Shown in pieces: positions 27,319-37,250 of a stretch of 53,225 nt of DNA (positions within the stretch are counted from its first letter, which is position 1; the number at the start of each line of letters is the position of its first letter). Under the pieces are notes generated by a model, which was given only the letters and a program-made list of their open reading frames with translations, was not told the origin of the DNA and ran no database searches. The stretch spans positions 1-53,225 of the forward strand of contig JAPLSJ010000080.1 in the NCBI GenBank assembly GCA_026398695.1, written 5' to 3'. Both the position numbers and the translations under genes were made by a program. This DNA is from Arenimonas sp. Lineage in GTDB: Bacteria; Pseudomonadota; Gammaproteobacteria; Xanthomonadales; Xanthomonadaceae.

Positions 27319-28239
27319 TTAGGCGGCCGCGCGCCCGTCGCGCCAATGGGCGGCGGCCAGCCGCACGGTGGCCTCGTGGATGTCCACGATGTCGCCCACG
27401 TCCGGCGCATAGCCGCCGGCCATGCAGACGGCCACCGGCAGGCCGTGGCGGCGGCAGGCGGCCAGCACCTGCCGGTCGCGCTCGGCCAGGCCGGGCTTGC
27501 TCAGGGCGAGGTAGCCCAGGCGGTCGCCGACGAACGGATCGGCGCCGGCCAGGTACACCACGGCGTCGGCCCGGGCGCGCGCGATCGCGTCGGGCAGGTG
27601 CCGCGCCAGCGCGTCGAGGTAGGCGTCGTCGCCGGTGCCGTCGTCCAGGGCGACGTCGAGGTCGGAGTCGGGCTTCACCGCCGGGTAGTTGCGCCCGGCG
27701 TGCATCGAGAAGGTGAACACGCTGGGGTCGTCCGCGCACAGCTCGGCGGTGCCGTTGCCGTGGTGCACGTCCAGGTCCACCACCAGCAGCCGTCGTGCCA
27801 GGCCGTGGGCCTGCACGTGGCGCGCGGCCACCACCGCGTCGTTGAACACGCAGTAGCCGCCGCCGCGGGCATGGCCGGCATGGTGGGTGCCGCCCGCCAG
27901 GTTCACGGCCACGCCGTCACCCGACAGCGCGCTGCGCAGGGCCATGACCGTACCGCCCGACGAGCGGCGCGAGCGCTCCACCATCGCTTCCGACCAGGGG
28001 AAGCCGATGCGGCGCATCAGGGACTCATCGGCGCTGCCGTCCACCATCGCCCGCACGTAGGCGGGCGCGTGCACGCGCAGCAGGTCCTCGTCACTGGCCG
28101 CGGGCGGCTCGACGAGTTCGATGCCCAGCGCGGGCGCGGCATCGCGGATGCGCGCATGCAGCCGTTCGTACTTGGACATCGGGAACCGATGTCCGTCCGG
28201 CAGCGGCAGAACGAAGTGGTGGCAGTAGTACGCCTTCAG
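27319..28239 (-). CDS. histone deacetylase-family enzyme, probable CTG start
   Basis: Zinc-dependent deacetylase of the HDAC/acetoin-utilisation superfamily: GTHHAGHARGGGYCVFNDAV (His119/His120), DLDVHHGNGT (Asp157 and His159 as zinc ligands), and AGADPFVGDRLG (Asp234). The product would be 306 residues from a CTG (28239) which overlaps the TGA of pckG as CTGA; this start keeps the N-terminal KAYYCHHFVLPLPDGHRFP that is conserved in these enzymes. The first ATG (28179) would cut it off. No ATG, GTG or TTG with this N-terminus is near. It may deacylate lysine or polyamines; being translationally coupled to PEP carboxykinase is suggestive. Confidence 0.85.
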   Translation of the reverse strand: MKAYYCHHFVLPLPDGHRFPMSKYERLHARIRDAAPALGIELVEPPAASDEDLLRVHAPAYVRAMVDGSADESLMRRIGFPWSEAMVERSRRSSGGTVMALRSALSGDGVAVNLAGGTHHAGHARGGGYCVFNDAVVAARHVQAHGLARRLLVVDLDVHHGNGTAELCADDPSVFTFSMHAGRNYPAVKPDSDLDVALDDGTGDDAYLDALARHLPDAIARARADAVVYLAGADPFVGDRLGYLALSKPGLAERDRQVLAACRRHGLPVAVCMAGGYAPDVGDIVDIHEATVRLAAAHWRDGRAAA

Positions 28240-29984
28240 GCCAGGCGGGCCGCGATCTTGGCGCGCTCGGCCTTGAGGGCGTGCGGGGTGCGCTCGCCGA
28301 AGCCGTCGAGGTATTCGCCGATGCTTTCCATCTCGGCCTTCCAGCCGTCGCGGTCGATGGTGACCAGCTGCTCGAGCGTGGCCGCGTCCAGGCCCAGGCC
28401 GTCGGTGTTGAGGTCGGAAGCCTTCGGCAGGAAGCCCACGGCCGTGTCCACGGCATCCACCTGGCCGGTGGCGCGCTTGAGCATCCACTCGATCACGCGC
28501 AGGTTTTCGCCAAAGCCAGGCCACATGAACTTGCCGGCCTCGTTCTTGCGGAACCAGTTCACCTGGAAGATCTTCGGCAGCTGCGCACCCGGCTTGTCGA
28601 ACGACAGCCAGTGGGCGAAGTAGTCGGCGAAGTTGTAGCCGGCGAACGGCTTCATCGCCATCGAGTCGCGGCGCACCACGCCGACCGCGCCAGTGGCGGC
28701 GGCGGTGGTTTCGGACGCCATGGACGCGCCGACCAGGACGCCGTGGGTCCAGTCGCGCGCCTCGAACACCAGCGGCACCAGCGATTCACGCCGGCCACCG
28801 AACATGATCGCGCTCAGCGGCACGCCCTGCGGGTCTTCGGCCATGGCGGTGTAGCTGGGGCAGTTCTTCGCGCTGACGGTGAAGCGCGAGTTCGGGTGCG
28901 CGGCCGGGCCGTTGGCCTTGTCGTGCGGACGGCCCTGCCAGTCCTTCGCGGGCTCGCCGCTGCCGATGCCTTCCCACCAGGGCTGGTTGTCGGCGGTGAC
29001 GCCGACGTTGGTGAAGATGGCATCGTGGTGCAGCATCGCCATCGCGTTGGCGTTGGTCTTGTCGCTGGTGCCGGGCGCGACGCCGAAGAAGCCGGCCTCG
29101 GGGTTGATGGCGTAAAGGCGGCCGTCCGGGCCCGGGTGCATCCAGCAGATGTCGTCGCCGACGGTCCAGACCTTCCAGCCGTCGCGCAGGTAGCCTTCGG
29201 GCGGGATCAGCATGGCCAGGTTGGTCTTGCCGCAGGCCGACGGGAACGCCGCGGCCACGTAGTGGGTTTCGCCCTGCGGGTTCTCGATGCCCACGATCAG
29301 CATGTGCTCGGCCAGCCAGCCCTCGGTGCGCGCCTGGTAGCTGGCGATGCGCAGCGCGTGGCACTTCTTGCCCAGCAGCGCGTTGCCGCCGTAGCCCGAG
29401 CCGTAGCTCTGGATGGCCAGCTCTTCCGGGAAATGCATGATGAAGCGGCGGTCGGGGTCGAGCTCACCGATCGAGTGCAGGCCACGCACGAACGAGCCTT
29501 CGCGCTCGATGCGCGCCAGCGCCTGGGCGCCCATGCGGGTCATGATGCGCATGTTGGCGGCGACGTACGGGCTGTCGGTGATCTCGACGCCGCAACGCGA
29601 CAGCGGCGAGTCGATCGGGCCCATGCAGTAGGGCACCACGTACAGGGTGCGGCCGCGCATGCAGCCGGCGTACAGCGCATCCATCTTGGCGTGGGCGTCG
29701 GCGGGCGACATCCAGTTGTTGTTCTGGCCGGCGTCTTCCTTGTCGGAAGTGCAGACGAAGGTGAGGTGCTCCACGCGCGCCACGTCGCTCGGGCTGGAGC
29801 GGTGCAGGAAGCAGTTGGGGTGGGACTGTTCGTTGAGCCTGACCAGGTCGCCGGTGGACAGCATCAGCGCGGTCAGCTGGTTGCTCTCGGCGTCGGAGCC
29901 GTTGCACCAGTGGATGGCGGCGGGCTGGGTGAGCTGTGCGACCGAGGCCACCCAGTCGTTGAGCGCGGCAAGTTTGCTGGACAT
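28236..29984 (-). CDS. pckG: phosphoenolpyruvate carboxykinase (GTP)
   Basis: 582 residues from ATG 29984 (MSSKLAALNDWV). It converts oxaloacetate and GTP to PEP, GDP and CO2, the first committed step of gluconeogenesis. The kinase-1a P-loop with the reactive Cys is FPSACGKTN (247-255, Cys251). GDDICWMHPGPDGRLYAINPEAG includes the metal-binding and substrate region, and RRDSMAMKPFAGYNFADYFAHWL the guanine-binding region. GTP specificity follows from the family. It is followed by the overlapping deacetylase gene. Confidence 0.96.
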   Translation of the reverse strand: MSSKLAALNDWVASVAQLTQPAAIHWCNGSDAESNQLTALMLSTGDLVRLNEQSHPNCFLHRSSPSDVARVEHLTFVCTSDKEDAGQNNNWMSPADAHAKMDALYAGCMRGRTLYVVPYCMGPIDSPLSRCGVEITDSPYVAANMRIMTRMGAQALARIEREGSFVRGLHSIGELDPDRRFIMHFPEELAIQSYGSGYGGNALLGKKCHALRIASYQARTEGWLAEHMLIVGIENPQGETHYVAAAFPSACGKTNLAMLIPPEGYLRDGWKVWTVGDDICWMHPGPDGRLYAINPEAGFFGVAPGTSDKTNANAMAMLHHDAIFTNVGVTADNQPWWEGIGSGEPAKDWQGRPHDKANGPAAHPNSRFTVSAKNCPSYTAMAEDPQGVPLSAIMFGGRRESLVPLVFEARDWTHGVLVGASMASETTAAATGAVGVVRRDSMAMKPFAGYNFADYFAHWLSFDKPGAQLPKIFQVNWFRKNEAGKFMWPGFGENLRVIEWMLKRATGQVDAVDTAVGFLPKASDLNTDGLGLDAATLEQLVTIDRDGWKAEMESIGEYLDGFGERTPHALKAERAKIAARLA

Positions 29985-30052
29985 ATCGGAGCCATCTAAA
30001 GGAAGGAAACCGGAGGGCGGCGCGAGGACCCGGCGCCAGCCATGCACCACGT

Positions 30053-30081
30053 ATTCTACCGGCCCGGCGCCGCCCTGTCCC
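30053..30081 (-). promoter_or_regulatory. probable pckG promoter
   Basis: On the minus strand GGGACA (30081-30076), 17 bases, then TAGAAT (30058-30053). The -35 overlaps a short dyad CTGTCC-N4-GGACAG at 30074-30091 that could bind a regulator. The gene starts about 70 bases downstream. Confidence 0.45.
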
Positions 30082-30106
30082 CGAGGACAGGCGCGCCCGG
30101 CGGCCT

Positions 30107-30691
30107 TCACACCGGGATCAGCGTGCTCATCACGTGGCCCACGTACGCTTCGAATTCGTCGTGGTGCAGGCGCGGCTGGCCAAGCTGGAGCGACAGCTGC
30201 AGGAACCCGACGTAGGCGGCGTAGGTGAGGCGGGCGCGGTTCTGCGCGTCCAGGCGCGGCAGGCCGGCCTGGCGGAAGCTGGCGGTGAGGTAGTCCAGGC
30301 GCCGCTGCGACACCCGGTGCAGCACGGGCTGCACCACGGGGTGGTCCAGGGCCTTGAGCAGTTCGGAATAGATGATGTGCGGCTTGAGCTCGTGCGCCAC
30401 CAGCTGGAACAGCGCCTTGAGCCGCGCACGCGGGTCGGAGATGGCCTCGAGCTGCCCGAAGACGGTTTCCTGTTCCATCACTTCCCAGCGCTCCAGCGCG
30501 GCCACCAGCAGGGCCTCACGCGACGGGAAATGCCAGTAGAAGCTGCCCTTGGTGACGCCCAGGCGCCGGGCCAGGGGTTCAACCGCGACGGCGGCGAGGC
30601 CCTGCTCGGCGATCACGTCGAGGGCGGCGAGGGCCCAGTCCTCCGCGCTCAGGCGGGACGGGCGTTCAAGCTTGGGTGCGGAAGCGGCCAT
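30107..30691 (-). CDS. TetR/AcrR-family regulator
   Basis: 194 residues. The N-terminal HTH is WALAALDVIAEQGLAAVAVEPLARRLGVTKGSFYWHFPSREALLVAAL, the classical TetR signature. The C-terminal helical domain would bind an effector, probably an acyl-CoA or fatty acid given the divergent hydrolase and fadE genes; this is inference from context. Its start is ATG 30691, 112 bases from the divergent start. Two CATAC-N6-GTAT sites in the gap are its likely operators. Confidence 0.9.
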   Translation of the reverse strand: MAASAPKLERPSRLSAEDWALAALDVIAEQGLAAVAVEPLARRLGVTKGSFYWHFPSREALLVAALERWEVMEQETVFGQLEAISDPRARLKALFQLVAHELKPHIIYSELLKALDHPVVQPVLHRVSQRRLDYLTASFRQAGLPRLDAQNRARLTYAAYVGFLQLSLQLGQPRLHHDEFEAYVGHVMSTLIPV

Positions 30692-30752
30692 GTGGTTCAG
30701 TCTACTGGCTGGGGGCGGCTCGGGTAAGCCGGCGCTCACGCCGATCATGCAC

Positions 30753-30805
30753 CATACGGGCTGGTATTGACAGGCCGGCAGCGCCTACCCATACTCGCCC
30801 GTATG
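30753..30805 (+). promoter_or_regulatory. promoter with two putative TetR operators
   Basis: A consensus -35 TTGACA (30767-30772), exactly 17 bases, and -10 CATACT (30790-30795) lie before the hydrolase gene. Two 16-base sites of pattern CATAC-N6-GTAT(G/T) lie at 30753-30768, ending on the -35, and at 30790-30805, covering the -10 and the ATG. As a pair the outer sequences form an 11-base inverted repeat, ACCATACGGGC and GCCCGTATGGT. The predicted transcription start is at or next to the A of ATG 30803, so the mRNA may have no leader. Repression by the divergent TetR protein is inferred. Confidence 0.65.
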
Positions 30806-31714
30806 GTCATTCCCACCCCCGCGCGCCCGCAAACCGATCCCAGTCCCGAATCGCTCACCTCGCGCGATCGCCTGCGGCTTTCGGCGGCGCGTGGTGACGG
30901 CGTCGGCCCCGGCGTACTGCTGGCGCACGGTTTCGGCCAGACCCGCCAGGCGTGGCTGCAGACCCAGCGCCGGCTCTCGGACCAAGGGCAAGCGAACCTG
31001 GCCTGGGACGTCCGCGGCCACGGCCAGTCGGACCGCAACCCGGCGCTGTCGCGCTATGCGGGCGAACAGATGGTGGACGACGTCGGCACCGCGGCCGCCG
31101 CCCTGGGCCCGGCGCCCGTGCTGGTCGGCGCCTCGATGGGCGGCCTGACCGGGCTGATGGCCCAGGCCCGCGACCGCCTGTTCTCGGCCATGGTGCTGGT
31201 GGACATCACGCCGCGCTGGGAAGCGGCCGGCGTCGAGCGCATCCTTGGCTTCATGAACGCCCATCCGGAAGGCTTCGACTCCTTCGAGCACGCGGCCGAA
31301 CAGATCGCCGCCTACCTGCCGCACCGGCGCGGGAAAAAGACGCCGGCGCAGCTGGCGCACCTGCTCAACGCCCGCCCCGACGGGCGCCTGGCCTGGCACT
31401 GGGACCCGCGCCTGCTGAGCGAGTTCATCCCGTCCACCCACGACCTGCAGCACCTGATCGAGGACGCCTGCCGCCAGCTCGACATCCCGGTGCTGCTGGT
31501 GAGCGGCGGCCGCAGCGACCTGGTCACCCAGCGGACGGTCGAACACTTTCTAGAGCTGGCGCCCCACGCGCGTCACGTACAACTGCCCGACGCCACCCAC
31601 ATGGTGGCCGGCGACGACAACGACGCTTTCACCGACACCCTGCTGCACTTCCTGCACGACCACGTCCCGCAACACCTGGCCACCTCCACGGCCAACCATG
31701 GAGATCTTCGATGA
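30803..31714 (+). CDS. alpha/beta hydrolase
   Basis: 303 residues: oxyanion loop LLAHGFGQTRQAW, nucleophile elbow VGASMGGL with Ser in GxSxG, and a late His in LPDATHMVAGDDN with Asp in SGGRSDLV. Similar to esterases/haloperoxidase-type hydrolases. ATG 30803 lies within the operator; a leaderless start is likely, while no good RBS is seen. It overlaps the fadE ATG by four bases, so its substrate may be a fatty acyl ester; this is inference. Confidence 0.85.
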   Translation: MVIPTPARPQTDPSPESLTSRDRLRLSAARGDGVGPGVLLAHGFGQTRQAWLQTQRRLSDQGQANLAWDVRGHGQSDRNPALSRYAGEQMVDDVGTAAAALGPAPVLVGASMGGLTGLMAQARDRLFSAMVLVDITPRWEAAGVERILGFMNAHPEGFDSFEHAAEQIAAYLPHRRGKKTPAQLAHLLNARPDGRLAWHWDPRLLSEFIPSTHDLQHLIEDACRQLDIPVLLVSGGRSDLVTQRTVEHFLELAPHARHVQLPDATHMVAGDDNDAFTDTLLHFLHDHVPQHLATSTANHGDLR

Positions 31715-34182
31715 GCATCCTTGCCCCCTTCCTCGCGCTGGCGCTGGCGACCCTGCTGGTGGCCTACCACCGCTGGAGCCTCGCGGTGTTCACCGCGCTC
31801 ACCGCCACTCTGCTGGTCGGCGTCGCGCTGGCCGGCGCCAACGTCACCGCCACCATCGTGGCCGCGGTGATCCTGGCCGTGGTCACCCTGCCGCTGCTGA
31901 TCACGCCGCTGCGCCAGCCGCTGATCACGGCGCCGCTGCTCAAGTTCTACACCAAGATCCTGCCGCCGCTCTCGGACACCGAGAAGACCGCGCTGGAAGC
32001 GGGCACGGTGGGCTTCGAGGGTGAACTGTTCTCGGGCATGCCCAAGTGGGAACAGCTGCTGTCGCAGCCCAAGCCGGTGCTCACGGCCGAAGAGCAGGCC
32101 TTCCTCGACGGCCCCGTCGAGCAGGCCTGCCGCATGACCAACGACTGGGACATCAGCCACGTCCGCAACGACCTGCCGCCGGAGCTGTGGGAGTACCTGA
32201 AGAAGAACAAGTTCTTCGGCATGATCATCCCCAAGGAATACGGCGGCCTTGGCTTCTCGGCCCTGGCGCACCACAAGGTCATCCAGAAGCTGGCCTCGAT
32301 CTCGGCCACGCTCAGCTCCACCGTCGGCGTGCCCAATTCCCTGGGCCCGGCCGAGCTGCTGCTGCACTACGGCACCGATGAGCAGAAGACGCACTACCTG
32401 CCGCGCCTGGCCGACGGCCGCGAGGTTCCCTGCTTCGCGCTGACCGGCCCCACCGCCGGCTCCGACGCCACCTCCCTGCCCGACTTCGGCATCGTCTGCG
32501 AAGGCGACTGGAACGGCGCCCGCGTGCTGGGCGTGAAGCTCACCTTCGACAAGCGCTACATCACCCTGGCGCCCGTCGCCACCGTGATCGGCCTGGCCTT
32601 CCGCCTGTACGACCCGAACAAGCTGCTGGGCGAAGAGGCCGACCGCGGCATCACGCTGGCGCTGATCCCGCGCGACACCGATGGCCTGAACATCGGCCGC
32701 CGCCACTTCCCGCTCAACTGCGCCTTCCAGAACGGCCCGCTGCACGGCAAGGAAGTGTTCCTGCCGCTGAGCCAGCTGATCGGCGGCGAAGACTACATCG
32801 GCCAGGGCTGGCGCATGCTGGTCGAGTGCCTGTCGGTGGGCCGCGCGATCACGCTGCCGTCCACCTCCAGCGGCGCGTCCAAGCTCGCCGCGGTGGTCAC
32901 CGGCGCGTATGCCCGCATCCGCAAGCAGTTCGGCCTGTCCATCGGCCGCTTCGAGGGCGTGGAAGAAGCGCTGGCCCGCATCGCCGGCAACGCCTACGCC
33001 TGCGCCGCGCTGTCGCAGGCCACCGCCGCCGCGGTGGATCGCGGCGAGAAGCCGGCCGTGCCCTCGGCCATCGCCAAGTACCACGCCACCGAAATGGCCC
33101 GCGCCGTCGCGGCCGACGCCATGGACATCCACGGCGGCAAGGGCGTCATCCTGGGCCCGATGAACTACCTGGGCCGCGGCTGGCAGGCGGCGCCGATCTC
33201 GATCACGGTCGAGGGCGCCAACATCATGACCCGCAGCCTGATGATCTTCGGCCAGGGCGCCATCCGCTGCCATCCGTGGGTGCTCAAGGAAATGCAGGCC
33301 GCGACCCATCCGGACCCGGAAGTGCGCCTGCGCGAGTTCGACACCAACCTGTTCGGCCATATCGGCTTCGCCATCTCCAACGCGGTGCGCAGCTGGGTGT
33401 TCGGCCTGACGGGTGCGCGCATCGGCGCCGCGCCGGGCGACGCCTACACCAAGCGCTACTACCGCAAGCTCAACCGCTATTCGGCCAACCTGGCGATGGT
33501 GGCCGACACGTCCATGCTGATGCTGGGCGGCAAGCTCAAGTTCAAGGAAAAGCTGTCGGGCCGCCTGGGCGACGTGCTCAGCCACCTGTACATCACCAGC
33601 GCCATGCTCAAGCGCTACGAGGACGAGGGCCGTCCGGCGGCCGAGCAGCCGCTGCTGGCGATCGCCTTCCACGAGTCGGCGCACAAGATCGAGCTGGCCC
33701 TGTCGGGCGCGCTGCGCAACTTCCCGATCCGTCCGGTGGGCTGGCTGCTGTGGATGCTGGTGTTCCCGTGGGGCCGCCGCGCGCAGGCGCCGTCCGACCG
33801 CCTGGGCCGCCGCGCCGCCGCGCTGCTGATGTCGCCTTCCGATGCGCGTGACCGCCTGGCCGAGGGCATCTTCCTCACGCCCTGCGAGAACAACCCGGCC
33901 GGCCGCATCAACAGCTTCCTGCCCAAGGTGATCCTGGCCGAGCCGGTGGAGCGCAAGTTCCTCAAGGCGCTCAAGAACAGCGACATCCAGGCGCTGGACT
34001 TCCCGTCGCAGCTGGCCGAGGGCGTCGCCGAAGGCTGGATCACGGCCGAAGAAAAGCTGCAGCTCGAAGAGCTGCGCACGCTGACCTGGGAAACCATCAC
34101 CGTGGACGACTTCGACCCGGCCGACCTGGTGTCGGCTTCGCTCAACCGCGACAAGCCGGCGGCCCAGCACCGCGCCGCCTGA
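31711..34182 (+). CDS. fadE: acyl-CoA dehydrogenase FadE
   Basis: 823 residues, the long membrane-linked type: two N-terminal hydrophobic segments (about 3-75), then the acyl-CoA dehydrogenase domains with ALTGPTAGSDATSLPDF and the catalytic Glu in ISITVEGANIMTRSLMIFGQG near residue 500, and a C-terminal domain of unknown role (DUF1974). It introduces the trans-2 double bond in the first step of fatty acid beta-oxidation. RBS GGAGA lies before ATG. E. coli FadE is 814 residues. Transcription is linked to the hydrolase gene. Confidence 0.94.
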   Translation: MSILAPFLALALATLLVAYHRWSLAVFTALTATLLVGVALAGANVTATIVAAVILAVVTLPLLITPLRQPLITAPLLKFYTKILPPLSDTEKTALEAGTVGFEGELFSGMPKWEQLLSQPKPVLTAEEQAFLDGPVEQACRMTNDWDISHVRNDLPPELWEYLKKNKFFGMIIPKEYGGLGFSALAHHKVIQKLASISATLSSTVGVPNSLGPAELLLHYGTDEQKTHYLPRLADGREVPCFALTGPTAGSDATSLPDFGIVCEGDWNGARVLGVKLTFDKRYITLAPVATVIGLAFRLYDPNKLLGEEADRGITLALIPRDTDGLNIGRRHFPLNCAFQNGPLHGKEVFLPLSQLIGGEDYIGQGWRMLVECLSVGRAITLPSTSSGASKLAAVVTGAYARIRKQFGLSIGRFEGVEEALARIAGNAYACAALSQATAAAVDRGEKPAVPSAIAKYHATEMARAVAADAMDIHGGKGVILGPMNYLGRGWQAAPISITVEGANIMTRSLMIFGQGAIRCHPWVLKEMQAATHPDPEVRLREFDTNLFGHIGFAISNAVRSWVFGLTGARIGAAPGDAYTKRYYRKLNRYSANLAMVADTSMLMLGGKLKFKEKLSGRLGDVLSHLYITSAMLKRYEDEGRPAAEQPLLAIAFHESAHKIELALSGALRNFPIRPVGWLLWMLVFPWGRRAQAPSDRLGRRAAALLMSPSDARDRLAEGIFLTPCENNPAGRINSFLPKVILAEPVERKFLKALKNSDIQALDFPSQLAEGVAEGWITAEEKLQLEELRTLTWETITVDDFDPADLVSASLNRDKPAAQHRAA

Positions 34183-34199
34183 CGCCCCCACCCCAACCT

Positions 34200-34264
34200 T
34201 GTGGGAGGGACTTCAGTCCCGATGCTTTTCGCGAAAAGCCATCGGGACTGAAGTCCCTCCCACA
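34200..34264. repeat. REP pair (BIME-like), first copy
   Basis: 25-base perfect inverted arms (34200-34224 and 34240-34264) around a CTTTTCGCGAAAAG core. Each arm contains a REP-like unit: GTGG head, then hairpin GGGACT-TC-AGTCCC. It lies between fadE and the DUF4442 gene, 17 bases after the stop. RAYT-mobilised REPs start with GTAG or GTGG. Confidence 0.9.
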
Positions 34265-34284
34265 TTGCTTATGGAGACACCGAG

Positions 34285-34761
34285 ATGTCCGACGCCCCGC
34301 TGCTCAAGCTCTACCGCAAGTTCACCCGCTACCCCGCCGGACACTGGCTGTTCAGCCGCGCGGTGTGCTTCAAGGCGCCCTACTTCGGCAGCATCAAGCC
34401 GACCATCCATCTCCTGGAGAACGGCCGCTGCGAAGCCAGCATCCCGCACCGCCGCGCCGTGCAGAACCACATCGGCACCGTGCACGCGATCGCGCTGTGC
34501 AACCTGGCCGAGCTGTGCGCGGGCGTGATGATCGACGCCTCGCTGCCGCACGACATGCGCTGGATTCCCAAGGGCATGACGGTGCAGTACCTGAAGAAGG
34601 CCAAGGGCACGATGCGCGCGGTGGCCACGCCGATGATCCCGATTGCCAGCACCGCGGCAGCGTACGACCTGCCGATCAACGTGGACGTGGTGGATGCCGC
34701 GGGCGAAAAGGTCTTCCACGCCGAGATCCGGATGTGGCTCAGCCCCAAACCGAAGCCCTGA
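34285..34761 (+). CDS. DUF4442 hotdog-fold protein
   Basis: 158 residues of DUF4442, a hotdog thioesterase-like fold. PHRRAVQNHIGTVHAIALCNLAELCAGVMI has the HNxxxxxHxxA-type catalytic helix of acyl-CoA thioesterases with Glu/Asn-like residues. It may be an acyl-CoA or acyl-ACP thioesterase. It is in the fadE direction and flanked by REP pairs on both sides; starts 20 bases after the first, so mRNA structure may set its expression. Confidence 0.8.
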   Translation: MSDAPLLKLYRKFTRYPAGHWLFSRAVCFKAPYFGSIKPTIHLLENGRCEASIPHRRAVQNHIGTVHAIALCNLAELCAGVMIDASLPHDMRWIPKGMTVQYLKKAKGTMRAVATPMIPIASTAAAYDLPINVDVVDAAGEKVFHAEIRMWLSPKPKP

Positions 34762-34763
34762 CT

Positions 34764-34826
34764 GTGCGAGGGACTTCAGTCCCGATGGCTCTTCGCGAAA
34801 AGCGTCGGGACTGAAGTCCCTCCCAC
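34764..34826. repeat. REP pair (BIME-like), second copy
   Basis: The same unit as at 34200-34264, beginning three bases after the DUF4442 stop: inverted arms GTGCGAGGGACTTCAGTCCC and its complement (one mismatch, C for G), with a TCTTCGCGAAAAG core. It separates convergent genes, and may serve as a terminator-like or mRNA-end hairpin. Confidence 0.88.
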
Positions 34827-34829
34827 GAT

Positions 34830-35180
34830 TCAGAGGTAATGGACCGCCACCGCCGCGGCTACCGCCGGCAGCGCCTGCACGTACAGGATCGAGCGCTTCA
34901 CCGTGGCGGCACCGAACAGCCCCGCCACCACCACGCAGGCCAGGAAGAACAGGCAGATCGCGCGGTCGCCGATCAGCAGGCCCCACACCAGGCCTGCGGC
35001 CAGGAAGCCGTTGTAGAGGCCCTGGTTGGCGGCCAGCTGCGCCGAATCACGCGCGCGCTGCTCGGTGAGCGCGAAGACCTTGCGCCCCAGCGGCTTGGTC
35101 CAGAAGAACATCTCCAGCACCATGAAGCCCACGTGCAGCAGGGCGACGAAGGCAGTCAGCACGATCGCGATCAGGGACAT
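34830..35180 (-). CDS. DUF1304 membrane protein
   Basis: 116 residues with four transmembrane helices. FVALLHVGFMVLEMFFWTKP at the start and AANQGLYNGFLAAGLVWGL in the middle are the DUF1304 signature. Function is unknown. It begins 14 bases after the fghA stop in the formaldehyde operon, so it may be co-transcribed with it; no direct link to formaldehyde is known to me. Confidence 0.83.
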   Translation of the reverse strand: MSLIAIVLTAFVALLHVGFMVLEMFFWTKPLGRKVFALTEQRARDSAQLAANQGLYNGFLAAGLVWGLLIGDRAICLFFLACVVVAGLFGAATVKRSILYVQALPAVAAAVAVHYL

Positions 35181-35194
35181 GGGTCTTGCTCCGG

Positions 35195-36036
35195 TCAGTC
35201 GGCCAGCGCAGCGGCGTGGTGCCGCAGGTGGTCCTCGATGAAGCTGGCGATGAAATAGTAGCCGTGATCGTAGCCGGGGTGGCGGCGCAGGGTGAGTCCC
35301 TGCCCGGCCTCGGCGCAGGCCGCCTCGAAGCGCTCGGGCTGCAGCTGGGTGGCCAGGAATTTGTCGTCCAGCCCCTGGTCCACGAGGATCGTGCCGCCGA
35401 AGGGGCGGCGCTTCACCAGTTCGCAGGCGTCGTGTTCGGCCCAGGCGCGATGGTGGTCGCCGAGGTAGCGCGAGAACGCCTTCTGGCCCCAGGGCACCTG
35501 GCTGGGCGCCACGATGGGCGCGAAGGCCGACACGCTGCGGTAAAGGTCGGGGTGGCGCAGCGCCAGCACCAGCGCGCCGTGGCCGCCCATCGAGTGGCCG
35601 AAGATGCCCGCGCGGCCGGGATCGGCCGGGAAATGTTCGGCCACGGCCGACGCCAGCTCGTGCACCACGTGCGTTTCCATGCGGAAGCGCGCCGACCACG
35701 GCGCCTGGGTGGCATCGAGGTAGAAGCCCGCCGCCTCGCCAAACTCCCAGTCGCCGGTGGCGCCTTCGATGCCGGTGTCGCGCGGGCTGGTGTCGGGCAT
35801 CACCAGCATCAGGCCCAGCTCGGCCGCCACCCGCTGCGCGCCGGCCTTCATGGTCGCGGTTTCTTCGCTGCAGGTCAGGCCCGCCAGGTACGTCAGCACG
35901 GGCACGCGGCCGGCGCGCGCCTGGGGCGGCTGGAACACCGCGAAGCGCATCGGCCCGCCGCACGCGGCCGAGGCCATGCGGTAGAAGCCCTGCACGCCGC
36001 CGAAGCAGCCGTGCTCGCCGATGAGCTCGATCGCCA

Positions 36037-36037
<1 letters not shown>
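35195..36037 (-). CDS. fghA: S-formylglutathione hydrolase
   Basis: 280 residues: TYLAGLTCSEETATMKAG, the active-site Ser in IFGHSMGGHGAL, Asp in VDQGLDDKFL and His in GYDHGYYFIASF, all as in FGH (esterase D). It splits S-formylglutathione to formate and glutathione, the second step of formaldehyde removal. Its ATG overlaps the adhC stop by one base (TGATG). Confidence 0.95.
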
Positions 36038-37146
<1,109 letters not shown>

Positions 37147-37250
37147 GCGGTGGTCTCCCGGGGTCAGGACGGCAGGTTACCGCAGCACGCACCGGGCGGT
37201 GGTCGCCACGGTGCGAAGGCAGCGTCCTGCGGCCGGCCTTGGCAGGCGGC

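Noticed and set aside
31573-34191. 872-codon minus-strand frame opposite fadE
   Set aside because: Antisense shadow of a well-matched fadE; no RBS or motif.
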